Positions 35,153 to 44,314 of a stretch of 64,000 nt of DNA are shown piece by piece (the first letter of the stretch is position 1; each line of letters starts with the position of its first letter). Source of the DNA: Fibrivirga algicola. GTDB lineage: Bacteria > Bacteroidota > Bacteroidia > Cytophagales > Spirosomataceae. Made by a program: the position numbers and the translations under genes. The notes beneath the pieces are model-generated. The model made no database searches and had not been told where the DNA came from. It worked only from the letters and a program-made list of their open reading frames with translations. The stretch lies in contig NZ_WAEL01000001.1 in assembly GCF_011742925.1 (NCBI RefSeq), forward strand, positions 434,001 to 498,000, in the 5' to 3' direction.

Positions 35153-36152
35153 TATGGACACAGGCAAAAAGGAACCGATCGAAACCATACTGCATGCCTA
35201 TGGCCAGCGATTGGCGTTTCGCGAGAAACTGATGCATGTTCACCAGCAGTTGGAAGATGACTCGCTGCTGGAGCATGTTGAGGCAAAGCCGCGTGTGCAG
35301 GTACGTGCCTGGTGGCAGGCACACCGCTCAACACTGGCTATTGCGGCAGCCGTGGCGATCATGACTACGTTTGCAACAATCATCATGTACCGCTCGTATC
35401 AGAATAGCCATAAACAGGAGCAGCAGTACGGAATGATGATGCGTAACCTGGCGGTTATTCAGCAAACGCAGAATAAACTGCTCAACAACCTGAGTGGTCG
35501 GGGGCGTGTATTTCAGCAAAATCCGGGTCAGGTAGCTGGCTCAGGCTTCCTGCTCACGGCGAACGGGTTTATGGTAACCAATAACCACATTGTGCAGGGG
35601 GCAGACTCGGTATATGTGCAGAGCCAACAGGGAGTGGTGTACAAAGCCCGGATCGTTCATGCTGACCCTCAGCATGATCTGGCTATTCTGGCAATTGGTC
35701 AGGATACTGCCTTTCACGCCTTACCTCCGGTGCCGTATAGTTTCGAACCTCGTCCGTCTGAACTGGGCGAACGGGTGTATACGCTGGGTTATCCACGCGA
35801 GGAGATCGTATACGGGGAAGGGTATCTGAGTTCTGGTACCGGTTTTCGGGGCGATTCGGCCGCTTATCAGGTTGCCATCAGCGTTAACCCCGGTAACTCA
35901 GGCGGTCCGCTGCTCGACGAGCGCGGGAATCTGATCGGTATCATTACGGCAAAGCAGATTACGTCAGAAGGCGCAACGTTCGCTGTCAAAACGAGCGTTC
36001 TGCTGAACGCGCTGAACGCCATCTCGCCCGACTCGCTGAAAGGCGACGCCGTAGTGCTGAATCGGAAGAACCGTATGGCGCGCCTGTCTCGTAAACAGCA
36101 GATCAAGCAAATGCAGAACTACGTATACCAGGTTAAAGTGTTCAAGCACTAG
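35145..36152 (+). CDS. membrane-anchored HtrA/DegP-like trypsin protease (S1C)
   Basis: 335 residues, ATG at 35145 overlapping the sigma stop. A cytoplasmic N-terminal region of about 65 residues with a coiled-coil look precedes one membrane helix (about residues 66-85, STLAIAAAVAIMTTFATIIMY). The periplasmic part is a trypsin-like domain with His in VTNNHIVQ, Asp in PQHDLAILAI and Ser in NPGNSGGPL. There is no PDZ domain. The layout, sigma factor plus one-helix protein with a cytoplasmic head, is that of a sigma/anti-sigma pair, but the outer domain is a protease. Signal transduction is inferred. Confidence 0.9.
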   Translation: MSDMDTGKKEPIETILHAYGQRLAFREKLMHVHQQLEDDSLLEHVEAKPRVQVRAWWQAHRSTLAIAAAVAIMTTFATIIMYRSYQNSHKQEQQYGMMMRNLAVIQQTQNKLLNNLSGRGRVFQQNPGQVAGSGFLLTANGFMVTNNHIVQGADSVYVQSQQGVVYKARIVHADPQHDLAILAIGQDTAFHALPPVPYSFEPRPSELGERVYTLGYPREEIVYGEGYLSSGTGFRGDSAAYQVAISVNPGNSGGPLLDERGNLIGIITAKQITSEGATFAVKTSVLLNALNAISPDSLKGDAVVLNRKNRMARLSRKQQIKQMQNYVYQVKVFKH

Positions 36153-36182
36153 TCAGTTGGGCAACAACGATCAATTTATTAA

Positions 36183-36220
36183 TAAGAAGGGCCATACCTA
36201 TGCAGGTTTGGCCCTTCTTA
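36183..36220. terminator. bidirectional terminator between S1C protease and CusB genes
   Basis: Perfect 12-base stem (36183-36194 with 36209-36220), 14-base loop, T-run at the plus-strand end. Lies between convergent genes. Confidence 0.85.
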
Positions 36221-36222
36221 CG

Positions 36223-37461
36223 TTATTCTTCCTCTTCAGTGTTGTTTAATTTGCTTAGCAGCCCATACCCTCCATTTAGCACGATTGGCGTTTTAACGGG
36301 GTCAATAGCTGGGGGTAAGCTAATTTCCACGTATCCGTTTTCGCGGCCCCCCGTGCGTACTTCGACCTGTTTGAACCGGTAAGTTACTGGTTGCGCCTCT
36401 TTCTTATCGAGTACGTAAACATAGGATTTGCCACCAAAATTGATAACTGCCGTTTCGGGTAAGGTAGGGGTCGACTGCGTTTTTGTATCGATTTGCGCAG
36501 AGACGTACCCACCCGGAATAAACACCGGTTGATACGCGCCAGGGTGAGCCAGCACGGCAACGGTGCGATCTGGCGAGAGTGATTTACCAATCAAAAAAAT
36601 TGTTCCCCGATGTGTTGGGGCTACATCGCTACCCATACTAAACCGGACAACCTGCCCGATCCGAATCTGGGTAATGTCTTTCTCGAAGATATTCAAACGG
36701 ACATGTAAATGCTCGACGTTGGTAATTTCCACCAGTACATCGGCAGGATTAACGAAGCGACCTGTGTTGACAGGTACGTTGGTTACGTAGCCCGATGTTG
36801 GGGCGGGGACCATGATGGTTCGCGTCATCCGGGAGGGGGTCAGCGTGGCCGGGTTAATGCGCAGAATGGCTAACCGTTGCGCAGCAGCAGCGAGCTGTGC
36901 CTGTAAACTCTGCCGGGTAGAGCGCGTCTGCTGAAAGGTTTTGAGGGCACTGACGTTTTCGCGGCTCAACTCTTCCTGCCGGGCATAATCGAGGTCAGCG
37001 AAGTCCAGTTTAGCCTTCGTATCGAGGTAATCCTGCTGTAATTGAATATAGTCGGGGTTTTCGAGCACCACCAGTGGTTGCCCTTTCTGAATGCGCATGC
37101 CTGGTTCCAGATCAATTTTACGGATGTAGCCGCCAAACGGCACGGATACAGATACTAGGTTAGACGCAGGTACGTCTATGGCTCCGTTGGCTTTCAATAC
37201 CGTACTCAGGCTCCGGTTGGTAGGCTGGCCCAACTGAATGCCAGCCATGGAGTATTGCGCCTGGGTCAGGGCAACGGTTATCTCACCCGACGCTGACTCA
37301 GCCTCTGGCTTTGTCGAAGTTGATGCTGTAGCGGCCGCCGCCAACTCTGTTTGTTCGGGTTTGTCGGCAGAAGAACACGATGCGGTACTAATGGCGACAA
37401 GGAGCACCAGGAGCTTACTGTAGTACCGTATCACGTTAGGCTTGTTGGTTAAGAAAGACAT
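36223..37461 (-). CDS. RND efflux periplasmic adaptor lipoprotein (CusB/CzcB-like)
   Basis: 412 residues, ATG at 37461. Lipobox TASC (Cys29) and a polar Ala/Ser/Thr linker lead into the adaptor fold: the barrel-sandwich hybrid (residues ~95-130, VSVPFGGYIRKIDLEPGMRIQKGQPL and TIMVPAPTSGYVTNVPV after the hairpin), an alpha-helical hairpin of about 75 residues, the beta-barrel and membrane-proximal domain. It bridges the inner-membrane pump and outer-membrane channel of a heavy-metal efflux system. It lacks an evident His/Met-rich metal finger. The pump gene ends 8 bases upstream, so the order pump-adaptor is a two-gene operon. Confidence 0.93.
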   Translation of the reverse strand: MSFLTNKPNVIRYYSKLLVLLVAISTASCSSADKPEQTELAAAATASTSTKPEAESASGEITVALTQAQYSMAGIQLGQPTNRSLSTVLKANGAIDVPASNLVSVSVPFGGYIRKIDLEPGMRIQKGQPLVVLENPDYIQLQQDYLDTKAKLDFADLDYARQEELSRENVSALKTFQQTRSTRQSLQAQLAAAAQRLAILRINPATLTPSRMTRTIMVPAPTSGYVTNVPVNTGRFVNPADVLVEITNVEHLHVRLNIFEKDITQIRIGQVVRFSMGSDVAPTHRGTIFLIGKSLSPDRTVAVLAHPGAYQPVFIPGGYVSAQIDTKTQSTPTLPETAVINFGGKSYVYVLDKKEAQPVTYRFKQVEVRTGGRENGYVEISLPPAIDPVKTPIVLNGGYGLLSKLNNTEEEE

Positions 37462-37469
37462 AAAGACTA

Positions 37470-40400
37470 TCAGGGATTACCAAGCAGGTAGGTGATGTAG
37501 AGAATCGATTGATTGTGCTGGTTGAGCAGGTCCAGGTATGACGAGCGGATGGTCAGTGCCTGTTGTAGGGCCAGTGAGAACTCAACGTACCCAATGTCGC
37601 CGCCCCGGAAAGAGCGCCGGGCATTGGTTTGAATAAGCTGGGCCTGCGTAAGGCCATTCTGTTCGTAGTAGGCCAGTGCTGTCCGGTATTGGTCATATTG
37701 GCCAACCGCCTGCTGTAGCTGTTGATTCAGCGCAAACTGACCCGTTTGCAACTCGGTTTGGGCTACCTGCTCGCCAACGCGTGCCGCCTCGATACGTGCT
37801 TTCTGTGCCTTACCGAGTAACGGAATCGTAACGCCCAGTTGACCACCCATAAATCGGTGACCAGCCCCAAAATAAAGCTCTTGCCCATCGATTAGTTGAT
37901 TGCCAATCAGTGTTTGCGAGAAGAGGCCGACCAGGAAATCGGGTCGTAAACGGGCTTGCTCAACTGATCGGGTTTGTTCCGCTACCCGAACCTGCTGTTG
38001 CAACTGACGTACCTGCGGATGCCGTTCCAGTGCGCCTGAACTTGCCTGCGCATAATGCAAACTATCAGTAGCGTAGGGGAGCATGAGTTTGGGAAGCGCC
38101 TGATCGGTAATATCAAGCGCATCGGGGCTAAACAGGAGCGTTTTCAGACGGGTACGTGCGGCAACCAGTTCAGCTTCGAGTTGGGCTAGTCGCACGCGCT
38201 GATCGGCCAGTTGGCTCTCGGCTGTGGCCTTTTCCAGACTACCGGTTTCGCCCGTTTTGAACCGTAGATTGGCCGCCTGCACAAACTCGCTTAGCAGGGT
38301 ATCCTGCTGGAGGTATAAGCGGCGACGTTGGTGCAGGTAGTTGAGTTCATAATAGGCCGCTTTCACCTGATAGCGCAGGTCATTTTGCGCAACGGCGACT
38401 GCGGCCTGTCTGCCAGCTACTGTCTGATCGTTGAGGTCAGCGAGGCGGCGCATCAGTACCGGGTTTGGAATCGTATGCGACACCGTCAGGTTGTTGTCGA
38501 ACCGGCGGCTGTTGTATTGACCGAGCAATACGGTAGCTGATAACCGGCCGGCATCATAAGCCGTTCGGCGCAGCGCCTGTTGTTGCGTAACGTTCAGATT
38601 GGCAAGTTGCAGTTGCGCATTGCGGCTGCCTGCCCGCTCCAGCGCCTGGTCGAGCGTCAGGGTTTGCAGGGGAGCCACCTGCGCCCAACCTGCCGACGTA
38701 CCCAGTAACAGCAGCACTACTGCGTTGAGGATAGGGGTAGTCGCACGCTTGTTCTTTTGACGGGCCTCCTGTTCCACAGTTTTTCGTTCAATCAGCGAGT
38801 AGAGGATGGGTAGAACAATGAGCGTTAATAAGGTGGCCGTGAGCAGGCCGCCGATCACAACGGTAGCCAGCGGTTTTTGGACTTCTGCCCCGGCCGAGTT
38901 TGACAGGGCCATGGGAATAAAGCCAAACGAAGCCACTAAGGCAGTCATAACAACGGGGCGCAACCGGATTTCGGCCCCTTTTCTAATAATCTCAATCATA
39001 TCTGTCAAGCCTTCTTCGTGGCGAAGGCGGTTGAATTCGGCAATAAGAACGATTCCGTTTAGTACAGCCACACCAAACAGCGCAATAAACCCGACGCCCG
39101 CCGAGATACTAAATGGCATACCCCGAAGCAGAAGGGCAAATACACCACCGATAGCTGCCAGCGGAATGGCCATAAAGATCATCAGGCTTTGGCGGATGGA
39201 GTTGAACGTAAAAAACAACAGGGCGAAAATTAGCCCCAGCGCCACTGGCACGGCGATACTGAGCCGCTGTTTGGCATCGACCAGGTTCTGAAAGGCCCCA
39301 CCGTAGGTGATCGAGTACCCGGCCGGCAGCTTAACCTGCTGCCCTACTTTTTGCTGTAATTCAGCAACAATGCTTTCAACATCACGCCCGCGCACGTTGA
39401 AACCAACTGTAATGCGCCGCCGGGTCTGGTCGCGCTGAATCTGATTCGGGGCCTGTTCCATACTTACCTGCGCTATCTGACCCAGTGGAATCTGTTCGCC
39501 GCTGGGCGTTGATACGTATACATTCCGAATGTCGTCGATCGATTGACGCTTGTCTTCGGCCAGTCGAAGTACGAGATCGAACCGTTTTTCTCCTTCAAAA
39601 ACCAGCCCGGCCGACTGCCCGGCAAAGGCAGTGTTAATGGTCTGGTTTACATCAGCTACGTTCAGGCCATATTTGGCAATTGCATCACGATTGAGCTTAA
39701 TCAGGATCTGCGCCAGACCAGCTACTTGCTCAACATATAAATCGGCGGCTCCGTTAGTCTTTCGAATCAGCCCTCCTACGATGCCAGCGAGTCGTTCCAG
39801 CTCATTCAGGTCTTCGCCGTAAATTTTCAGGGCTACGTCCTGACGCGCGCCGGTCATCAGCTCGTTGAACCGCATCTGAACGGGTTGCTGAAAACCGAAG
39901 GTGACCCCGGGAACAACAGACAGCGCCTCTGCCATTTTTTCAGCCAGTTCATCGCGGGTAGTGGCCGAAGTCCATTGATCTTTAGGTTTCAGGATAACCA
40001 TCATATCCGCCGCTTCAATAGGCATGGGGTCGGTTGGGATTTCGCCGGAACCAATTTTGGCGACGACCTGCTCTACTTCCGGAAACTTTAGCAGAATACG
40101 TTCTCCCTTTAGGGTAGCGTCAACCGTTTCGCTCAGCGAACTACCAGTCAGTGTGCGGGTATCAACGGCAAAATCACCTTCGTCGAGCTGCGGAATGAAC
40201 TCGCCGCCCATCTGCGAAAAAGCGACCAGTGCGGCCACCAGCAAGAGCATCGCCGCACCCAGGATCAGGGCGCGGTATTGCAGTGAGCGAATGAGCACCG
40301 GTTCGTAAACACGAAAAATGCGCTGCATCAGCTTATCCGAGAACGATTCCTTATGCACTACCTTCTTGCTCAGAAACAGCGCCGAAATCATGGGTACGTA

Positions 40401-41933
40401 GGTCAGTGACAGAATGAAGGCACCCAGAATGGCGAAGGCCACCGTCAGCGCCATCGGCCGGAACATTTTACCCTCAATGCCCGATAAGGCCAGAATAGGC
40501 AGGTACACGATCAGGATGATAATTTCGCCAAACGCCGCCGACGAACGAATACGGCTTGCCGCCCCAAAGACCTCTTCATCCATCTCCTGTTGTGTCAGCA
40601 CGTCCGCATTGGTCGCATCGGTGGGGTGGCGTTCACTGACCCGCTCGCTTTTCCGCAGGTGAAGGTGGTGCAACGTGGCCTCAACGATAATCACGGCACC
40701 GTCGACGATCAGGCCAAAGTCAATGGCGCCCAGACTCATCAGGTTGCCCGATACGCCAAAGAGGTTCATCATCGACACCGCAAACAGCAGCGCCAGCGGA
40801 ATGACAGAGGCAACTACAAAGCCCGCCCGGAAGTTGCCCAGCAGCAGTACCAGCACGAAAATTACGATCAGTGCCCCCTCCATCAGGTTGCGTTCAACCG
40901 TACCGATGGCGCTGTTTACCATCTTGGTCCGGTCCAGAAACGGCACAATCGCCACACCTTCAGGCAAGGTTTTCTGAATATCGGCAATGGCTGTTTTCAC
41001 GCGCTTGATCACGGCCGACGAGTTCTCGCCTTTGATCATCATCACCAGTGCCCCAACCGTTTCACCTTGCCCATTGCGCGTAACGGCCCCGTAACGTACC
41101 GCCGAGCCAATGCGCACGGTCGCTACGTCGCGTACCCGAATGGGCACCCCCGTTGCACTGCCCTCGTTTCCGGACTGGACCACAATGTTGGCAATGTCAT
41201 CAGGCGAGCCGATGAGACCATCTGACCGGATAAAATAGGCATTGGGCTTTTTATCGATATAAGCCCCACCCGTATTCTGGTTGTTTTGCTGTAATGACCG
41301 GAACAAATCCTGAATGGTAATGCCCACACTCCGGAGCCGATCAGGGTCAATCGCGATTTCGTACTGCTTCATCAGCCCGCCAAATCCACTGACATCGGCT
41401 ACACCGGGCGTACCCAGCAACCGGCGGCGGATGGTCCAGTCTTGAATGGTACGCAGGTCGGCCAGGCTATACCGCGACTCGTAGCCTTTTTTAGCGACTA
41501 CCGTATACTGAAAAATTTCGCCCAGGCCGGTTGTTACCGGTGCCATGTGGGGAGTGCCTACACCGGGCGGAATCTCACCCGCGATGGTCTGTAGCCGTTC
41601 GGCAATTTGCTGTCGGGCCCAGTAAACGTCGGTGGCATCGGTGAAAACGACGGTGACGATCGACAGACCAAACCGCGAAAATGAGCGCAGTTCGGTAATG
41701 TTCGGAATGCTCGACAGGCCCACCTCGATCGGAAACGTGACCAGGCGCTCAATATCTTCGGCGGCCAGCGACGGGCTGCTGGTGATGACCTGAACCTGGT
41801 TGTTGGTGATGTCGGGAACTGCGTCGATGGGAAGCTGGGTAGCCGACCAACTGCCCCACATGACCAGAGCCAGTGTGAGCAGGCCAATAATGAGTTTGTT
41901 CTCGATGGAGAACTTGATAATGGCATTCAGCAT
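37470..41933 (-). CDS. CusA/CzcA heavy-metal RND pump fused to a TolC-like outer-membrane channel domain
   Basis: 1487 residues, ATG at 41933, compared with about 1040 for CusA/CzcA. Residues 1 to ~1040 are the RND pump: LPIDAVPDITNNQVQV early, DFGLIVDGAVIIVE in the TM4 proton relay, two periplasmic porter loops and 12 membrane helices, ending near SLIERKTV. From about residue 1065 (NAVVLLLLGTSAGWAQ, a signal peptide-like stretch) the chain continues as a TolC/OEP domain with LTLDQALERAGSRN, paired helical repeats and a final hairpin. This fuses inner-membrane pump and outer channel in one frame. It exports metal ions with the CusB-like adaptor downstream. Metal specificity not assigned; Met-triad residues would need alignment. 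Confidence 0.93.
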   Translation of the reverse strand: MLNAIIKFSIENKLIIGLLTLALVMWGSWSATQLPIDAVPDITNNQVQVITSSPSLAAEDIERLVTFPIEVGLSSIPNITELRSFSRFGLSIVTVVFTDATDVYWARQQIAERLQTIAGEIPPGVGTPHMAPVTTGLGEIFQYTVVAKKGYESRYSLADLRTIQDWTIRRRLLGTPGVADVSGFGGLMKQYEIAIDPDRLRSVGITIQDLFRSLQQNNQNTGGAYIDKKPNAYFIRSDGLIGSPDDIANIVVQSGNEGSATGVPIRVRDVATVRIGSAVRYGAVTRNGQGETVGALVMMIKGENSSAVIKRVKTAIADIQKTLPEGVAIVPFLDRTKMVNSAIGTVERNLMEGALIVIFVLVLLLGNFRAGFVVASVIPLALLFAVSMMNLFGVSGNLMSLGAIDFGLIVDGAVIIVEATLHHLHLRKSERVSERHPTDATNADVLTQQEMDEEVFGAASRIRSSAAFGEIIILIVYLPILALSGIEGKMFRPMALTVAFAILGAFILSLTYVPMISALFLSKKVVHKESFSDKLMQRIFRVYEPVLIRSLQYRALILGAAMLLLVAALVAFSQMGGEFIPQLDEGDFAVDTRTLTGSSLSETVDATLKGERILLKFPEVEQVVAKIGSGEIPTDPMPIEAADMMVILKPKDQWTSATTRDELAEKMAEALSVVPGVTFGFQQPVQMRFNELMTGARQDVALKIYGEDLNELERLAGIVGGLIRKTNGAADLYVEQVAGLAQILIKLNRDAIAKYGLNVADVNQTINTAFAGQSAGLVFEGEKRFDLVLRLAEDKRQSIDDIRNVYVSTPSGEQIPLGQIAQVSMEQAPNQIQRDQTRRRITVGFNVRGRDVESIVAELQQKVGQQVKLPAGYSITYGGAFQNLVDAKQRLSIAVPVALGLIFALLFFTFNSIRQSLMIFMAIPLAAIGGVFALLLRGMPFSISAGVGFIALFGVAVLNGIVLIAEFNRLRHEEGLTDMIEIIRKGAEIRLRPVVMTALVASFGFIPMALSNSAGAEVQKPLATVVIGGLLTATLLTLIVLPILYSLIERKTVEQEARQKNKRATTPILNAVVLLLLGTSAGWAQVAPLQTLTLDQALERAGSRNAQLQLANLNVTQQQALRRTAYDAGRLSATVLLGQYNSRRFDNNLTVSHTIPNPVLMRRLADLNDQTVAGRQAAVAVAQNDLRYQVKAAYYELNYLHQRRRLYLQQDTLLSEFVQAANLRFKTGETGSLEKATAESQLADQRVRLAQLEAELVAARTRLKTLLFSPDALDITDQALPKLMLPYATDSLHYAQASSGALERHPQVRQLQQQVRVAEQTRSVEQARLRPDFLVGLFSQTLIGNQLIDGQELYFGAGHRFMGGQLGVTIPLLGKAQKARIEAARVGEQVAQTELQTGQFALNQQLQQAVGQYDQYRTALAYYEQNGLTQAQLIQTNARRSFRGGDIGYVEFSLALQQALTIRSSYLDLLNQHNQSILYITYLLGNP

Positions 41934-41980
41934 GGAAAATGCGATTGAATAAACCGTGTCGCGTTATGTAAGGCGGCACT

Positions 41981-42011
41981 ACCTGACTAGGCAGCGTGCG
42001 CTAAGTCAGGT
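41981..42011. other. inverted repeat in the leader of the pump gene
   Basis: ACCTGACT (41981-41988) pairs with AGTCAGGT (42004-42011); part of the 195-base gap upstream of the cusA-like gene and downstream of the His-rich gene. May end the short transcript or be an operator of the metal operon; undecided. Confidence 0.35.
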
Positions 42012-42128
42012 GGTTGACAGACATTTTAAGATCGGAACTGCCGGCTGAAGGCCGGTTGGGGCAGCAGAGAATGCCGAACCCGGAAAGCTAGTGGAAAGGG
42101 CATTATATACCCTTCGTAGCCCTTCGAT

Positions 42129-42518
42129 CTACCGTCGGGGGGGATTAATCAACGCACGGATGGCGGTAAAGGCGTAGAGATCAGCCTTCCGGAAAAAGGT
42201 GGCTTTGGCCAGGTGAAGAACCGACATTGACTCCGACGTAACGTCGAGCCGAAGTGGGGTAGGAGTTGAGATTGAAAGCGATTGACCCGCAACCGGCAGG
42301 TTATGGTGGTTGTGACTGGGGTGCTTCTGGTGATCCGAGCTGGCGTCGTAGTGCATCATCAGAAACGAGAAGAATCCCAGCGACGCGTCGGTCTCGCGAT
42401 GTTGCTGGTAATGATTGGCTAACTCAACCCATCTGGCCGACTGGTCGATACCAAAGCCGGGGAGCAAACTGCTGCCCAGCATAAGGTGAACCAATAAAAT
42501 TGCCAGTACCGATTTCAT
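42129..42518 (-). CDS. small exported His-rich protein of a metal-efflux locus
   Basis: 129 residues, ATG at 42518. N-terminal signal peptide (SVLAILLVHLMLGSSLLPG) and a central cluster HYDASSDHQKHPSHNHHNLP with seven histidines, apt to bind transition metals. The C-terminal half is a short conserved helix-beta segment. Similar short proteins precede CusA-type operons in Bacteroidota, so it likely chaperones or senses the exported metal, which is inference. It is 195 bases upstream of the pump gene on the same strand, and may be co-transcribed. Confidence 0.78.
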   Translation of the reverse strand: MKSVLAILLVHLMLGSSLLPGFGIDQSARWVELANHYQQHRETDASLGFFSFLMMHYDASSDHQKHPSHNHHNLPVAGQSLSISTPTPLRLDVTSESMSVLHLAKATFFRKADLYAFTAIRALINPPRR

Positions 42519-42646
42519 GAACGATGCTCTTTGACTGCGTAACGCAACACCCGTTCGAAAGTTTCGTCAGGGCAAGGGTGCTACGGTATTTATATTGATT
42601 CGACATACCACCCGTTGGCGTACCCATTAGGTAGATCGAGCCCAAG

Positions 42647-44026
42647 CTATTCAGACCAAATTCCTTTGGCGGTGCGCGAAACCAGTTTGTCGGCCTGGAT
42701 TGTACCCAGCAACGTACCCAGCAACAGCGAAATAATAGACGCAATAATAATTCCCTTATTACCCATATTCAACCCCCGACCCAGATACACGCAAAGAGGA
42801 ATGTTGATGGCGGCTCCGGCAAGGGCAGTGAACAGTTGCATTTTTACTTTCCCGAATCCGTTAATGACGGTCACGGTAATGTTGTTCCAGCACGACACCA
42901 GCACAAAACAGGCCATGAGGACATTGAGCGACCAGGACGTTTTAAAGGAGGGGCCGAGCCAGATCTGGTACACCTTTGTCGATACCAGCAGCATAACGCC
43001 TACCACCAGCAGGATAACGAGCCAACTCAGTTTCAGACGGGCATACGACTTCTTTACCCAGGCCAGTTCATTCTTTGCATAGGCTTCCGTAAAGGCTGAC
43101 CAGAACGGCGAGATAATGACGAAGAAAAAGGAGTTGACGGCGTTGTAATAGCGGAAAACAACGCTGTATTCAGTAACCGACTTGGGGCCGAATAGCTTGG
43201 AGATGAGTACGTTGTCGGTGTAGAAGATAACGACACCAGCCAGTTGAATGATGAAGAACTTCAGCCCGAGACCCATCAGCTTACTCCGGATGCTGAAATC
43301 GACGGATTTCAGAGACGGGGCAAATTCACGTAGCTCGCCCTGGTAATAATACAGGCTGAAACCGATCAAAACCACCACCGGCACAATCGCCGACATGATA
43401 GAGACCGACAACAAATTGCTGTACCCGCCCAGGCCAAGCCCCCATATGCCAGCCACCAGACCTACGTTGATAATGAGGTAGATAGCATTGGAGAGAGCCG
43501 TCTTCTGAAGCGCCAGCAGCACATATGAGACGGTATCGAGCAGGATCTTCAGGCAAAACCCTGCCAGCGTTACCAGCACCAGCAGGCTAACGTAGGAATT
43601 GGACAGCCGGACGTTGAGCACGTATTTCCAGTCGACCAGGTAAATGGCTACGCAGGCAACTAGCAGGAGAGCAAATTGAATAACGGCAAATAGCACGTAG
43701 GCCGTGCTAATGTAGGTGCGTCCGGTTTCGTGGTCTTCCTGAGCTACGACCTCGGCCAATCGGTTACGTAAACCATTGCCCAGCCCAATGTCGAAAAAGG
43801 AAGCGAACGTAACCAGCGAACTGATGGCTGTCCAGATACCGTATTTCTCGTCATGTAGCAACCCAAGCGTAATGCGTACCAGAATAAACGAGAGCACGAT
43901 GTTGCCGCCCTTCACTAATACGCTTGCTACTGAATTTTTGAAAGCCTGCCTGCTACGAGGATGCGCCGTTCGGACGAAACTGACCCGGTCGGTCAGCCAT
44001 ACGGTCAGATTACGGCGTGTATTCAT
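42647..44026 (-). CDS. polysaccharide/oligosaccharide flippase (Wzx/MATE-like)
   Basis: 459 residues, ATG at 44026. About 12-14 membrane helices alternate with short basic loops. The N-terminal FVRTAHPRSRQAFKNSVASVLVKGGNIVLSFI and DIGLGNGLRNRLAEVVA segments are typical of the polysaccharide biosynthesis/flippase group that moves lipid-linked sugar units across the inner membrane. Codon composition is like the rest of the core. No glycosyltransferases are next to it, so its substrate is not evident; the O-acyltransferase pair on the opposite strand may modify the same glycan. Confidence 0.85.
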   Translation of the reverse strand: MNTRRNLTVWLTDRVSFVRTAHPRSRQAFKNSVASVLVKGGNIVLSFILVRITLGLLHDEKYGIWTAISSLVTFASFFDIGLGNGLRNRLAEVVAQEDHETGRTYISTAYVLFAVIQFALLLVACVAIYLVDWKYVLNVRLSNSYVSLLVLVTLAGFCLKILLDTVSYVLLALQKTALSNAIYLIINVGLVAGIWGLGLGGYSNLLSVSIMSAIVPVVVLIGFSLYYYQGELREFAPSLKSVDFSIRSKLMGLGLKFFIIQLAGVVIFYTDNVLISKLFGPKSVTEYSVVFRYYNAVNSFFFVIISPFWSAFTEAYAKNELAWVKKSYARLKLSWLVILLVVGVMLLVSTKVYQIWLGPSFKTSWSLNVLMACFVLVSCWNNITVTVINGFGKVKMQLFTALAGAAINIPLCVYLGRGLNMGNKGIIIASIISLLLGTLLGTIQADKLVSRTAKGIWSE

Positions 44027-44314
44027 ACTTATCGTAAATGGTTATAGAGTTGTTCTGTAGGAACAGCAAAAGTAAGGAACCTGCACCGGATATCGCCACT
44101 TCCCGGAGTAGACCAGACCGGTAAGCGTAAGATTAGCGCCTAAAAGGCTGATTTATTACCAAAAAATATATATTAAAATGTTTTCATGTTTATAGGATAG
44201 CTGGGGTACCCTGCATTAGGCAGATCGATTAATTTCCGAATCCTTCAAATAATTAACTAACCATAGTCACCTTTCCGTAAGCACTTAAGCTGAAGAGCAT
44301 CTTTTACTTTACAT

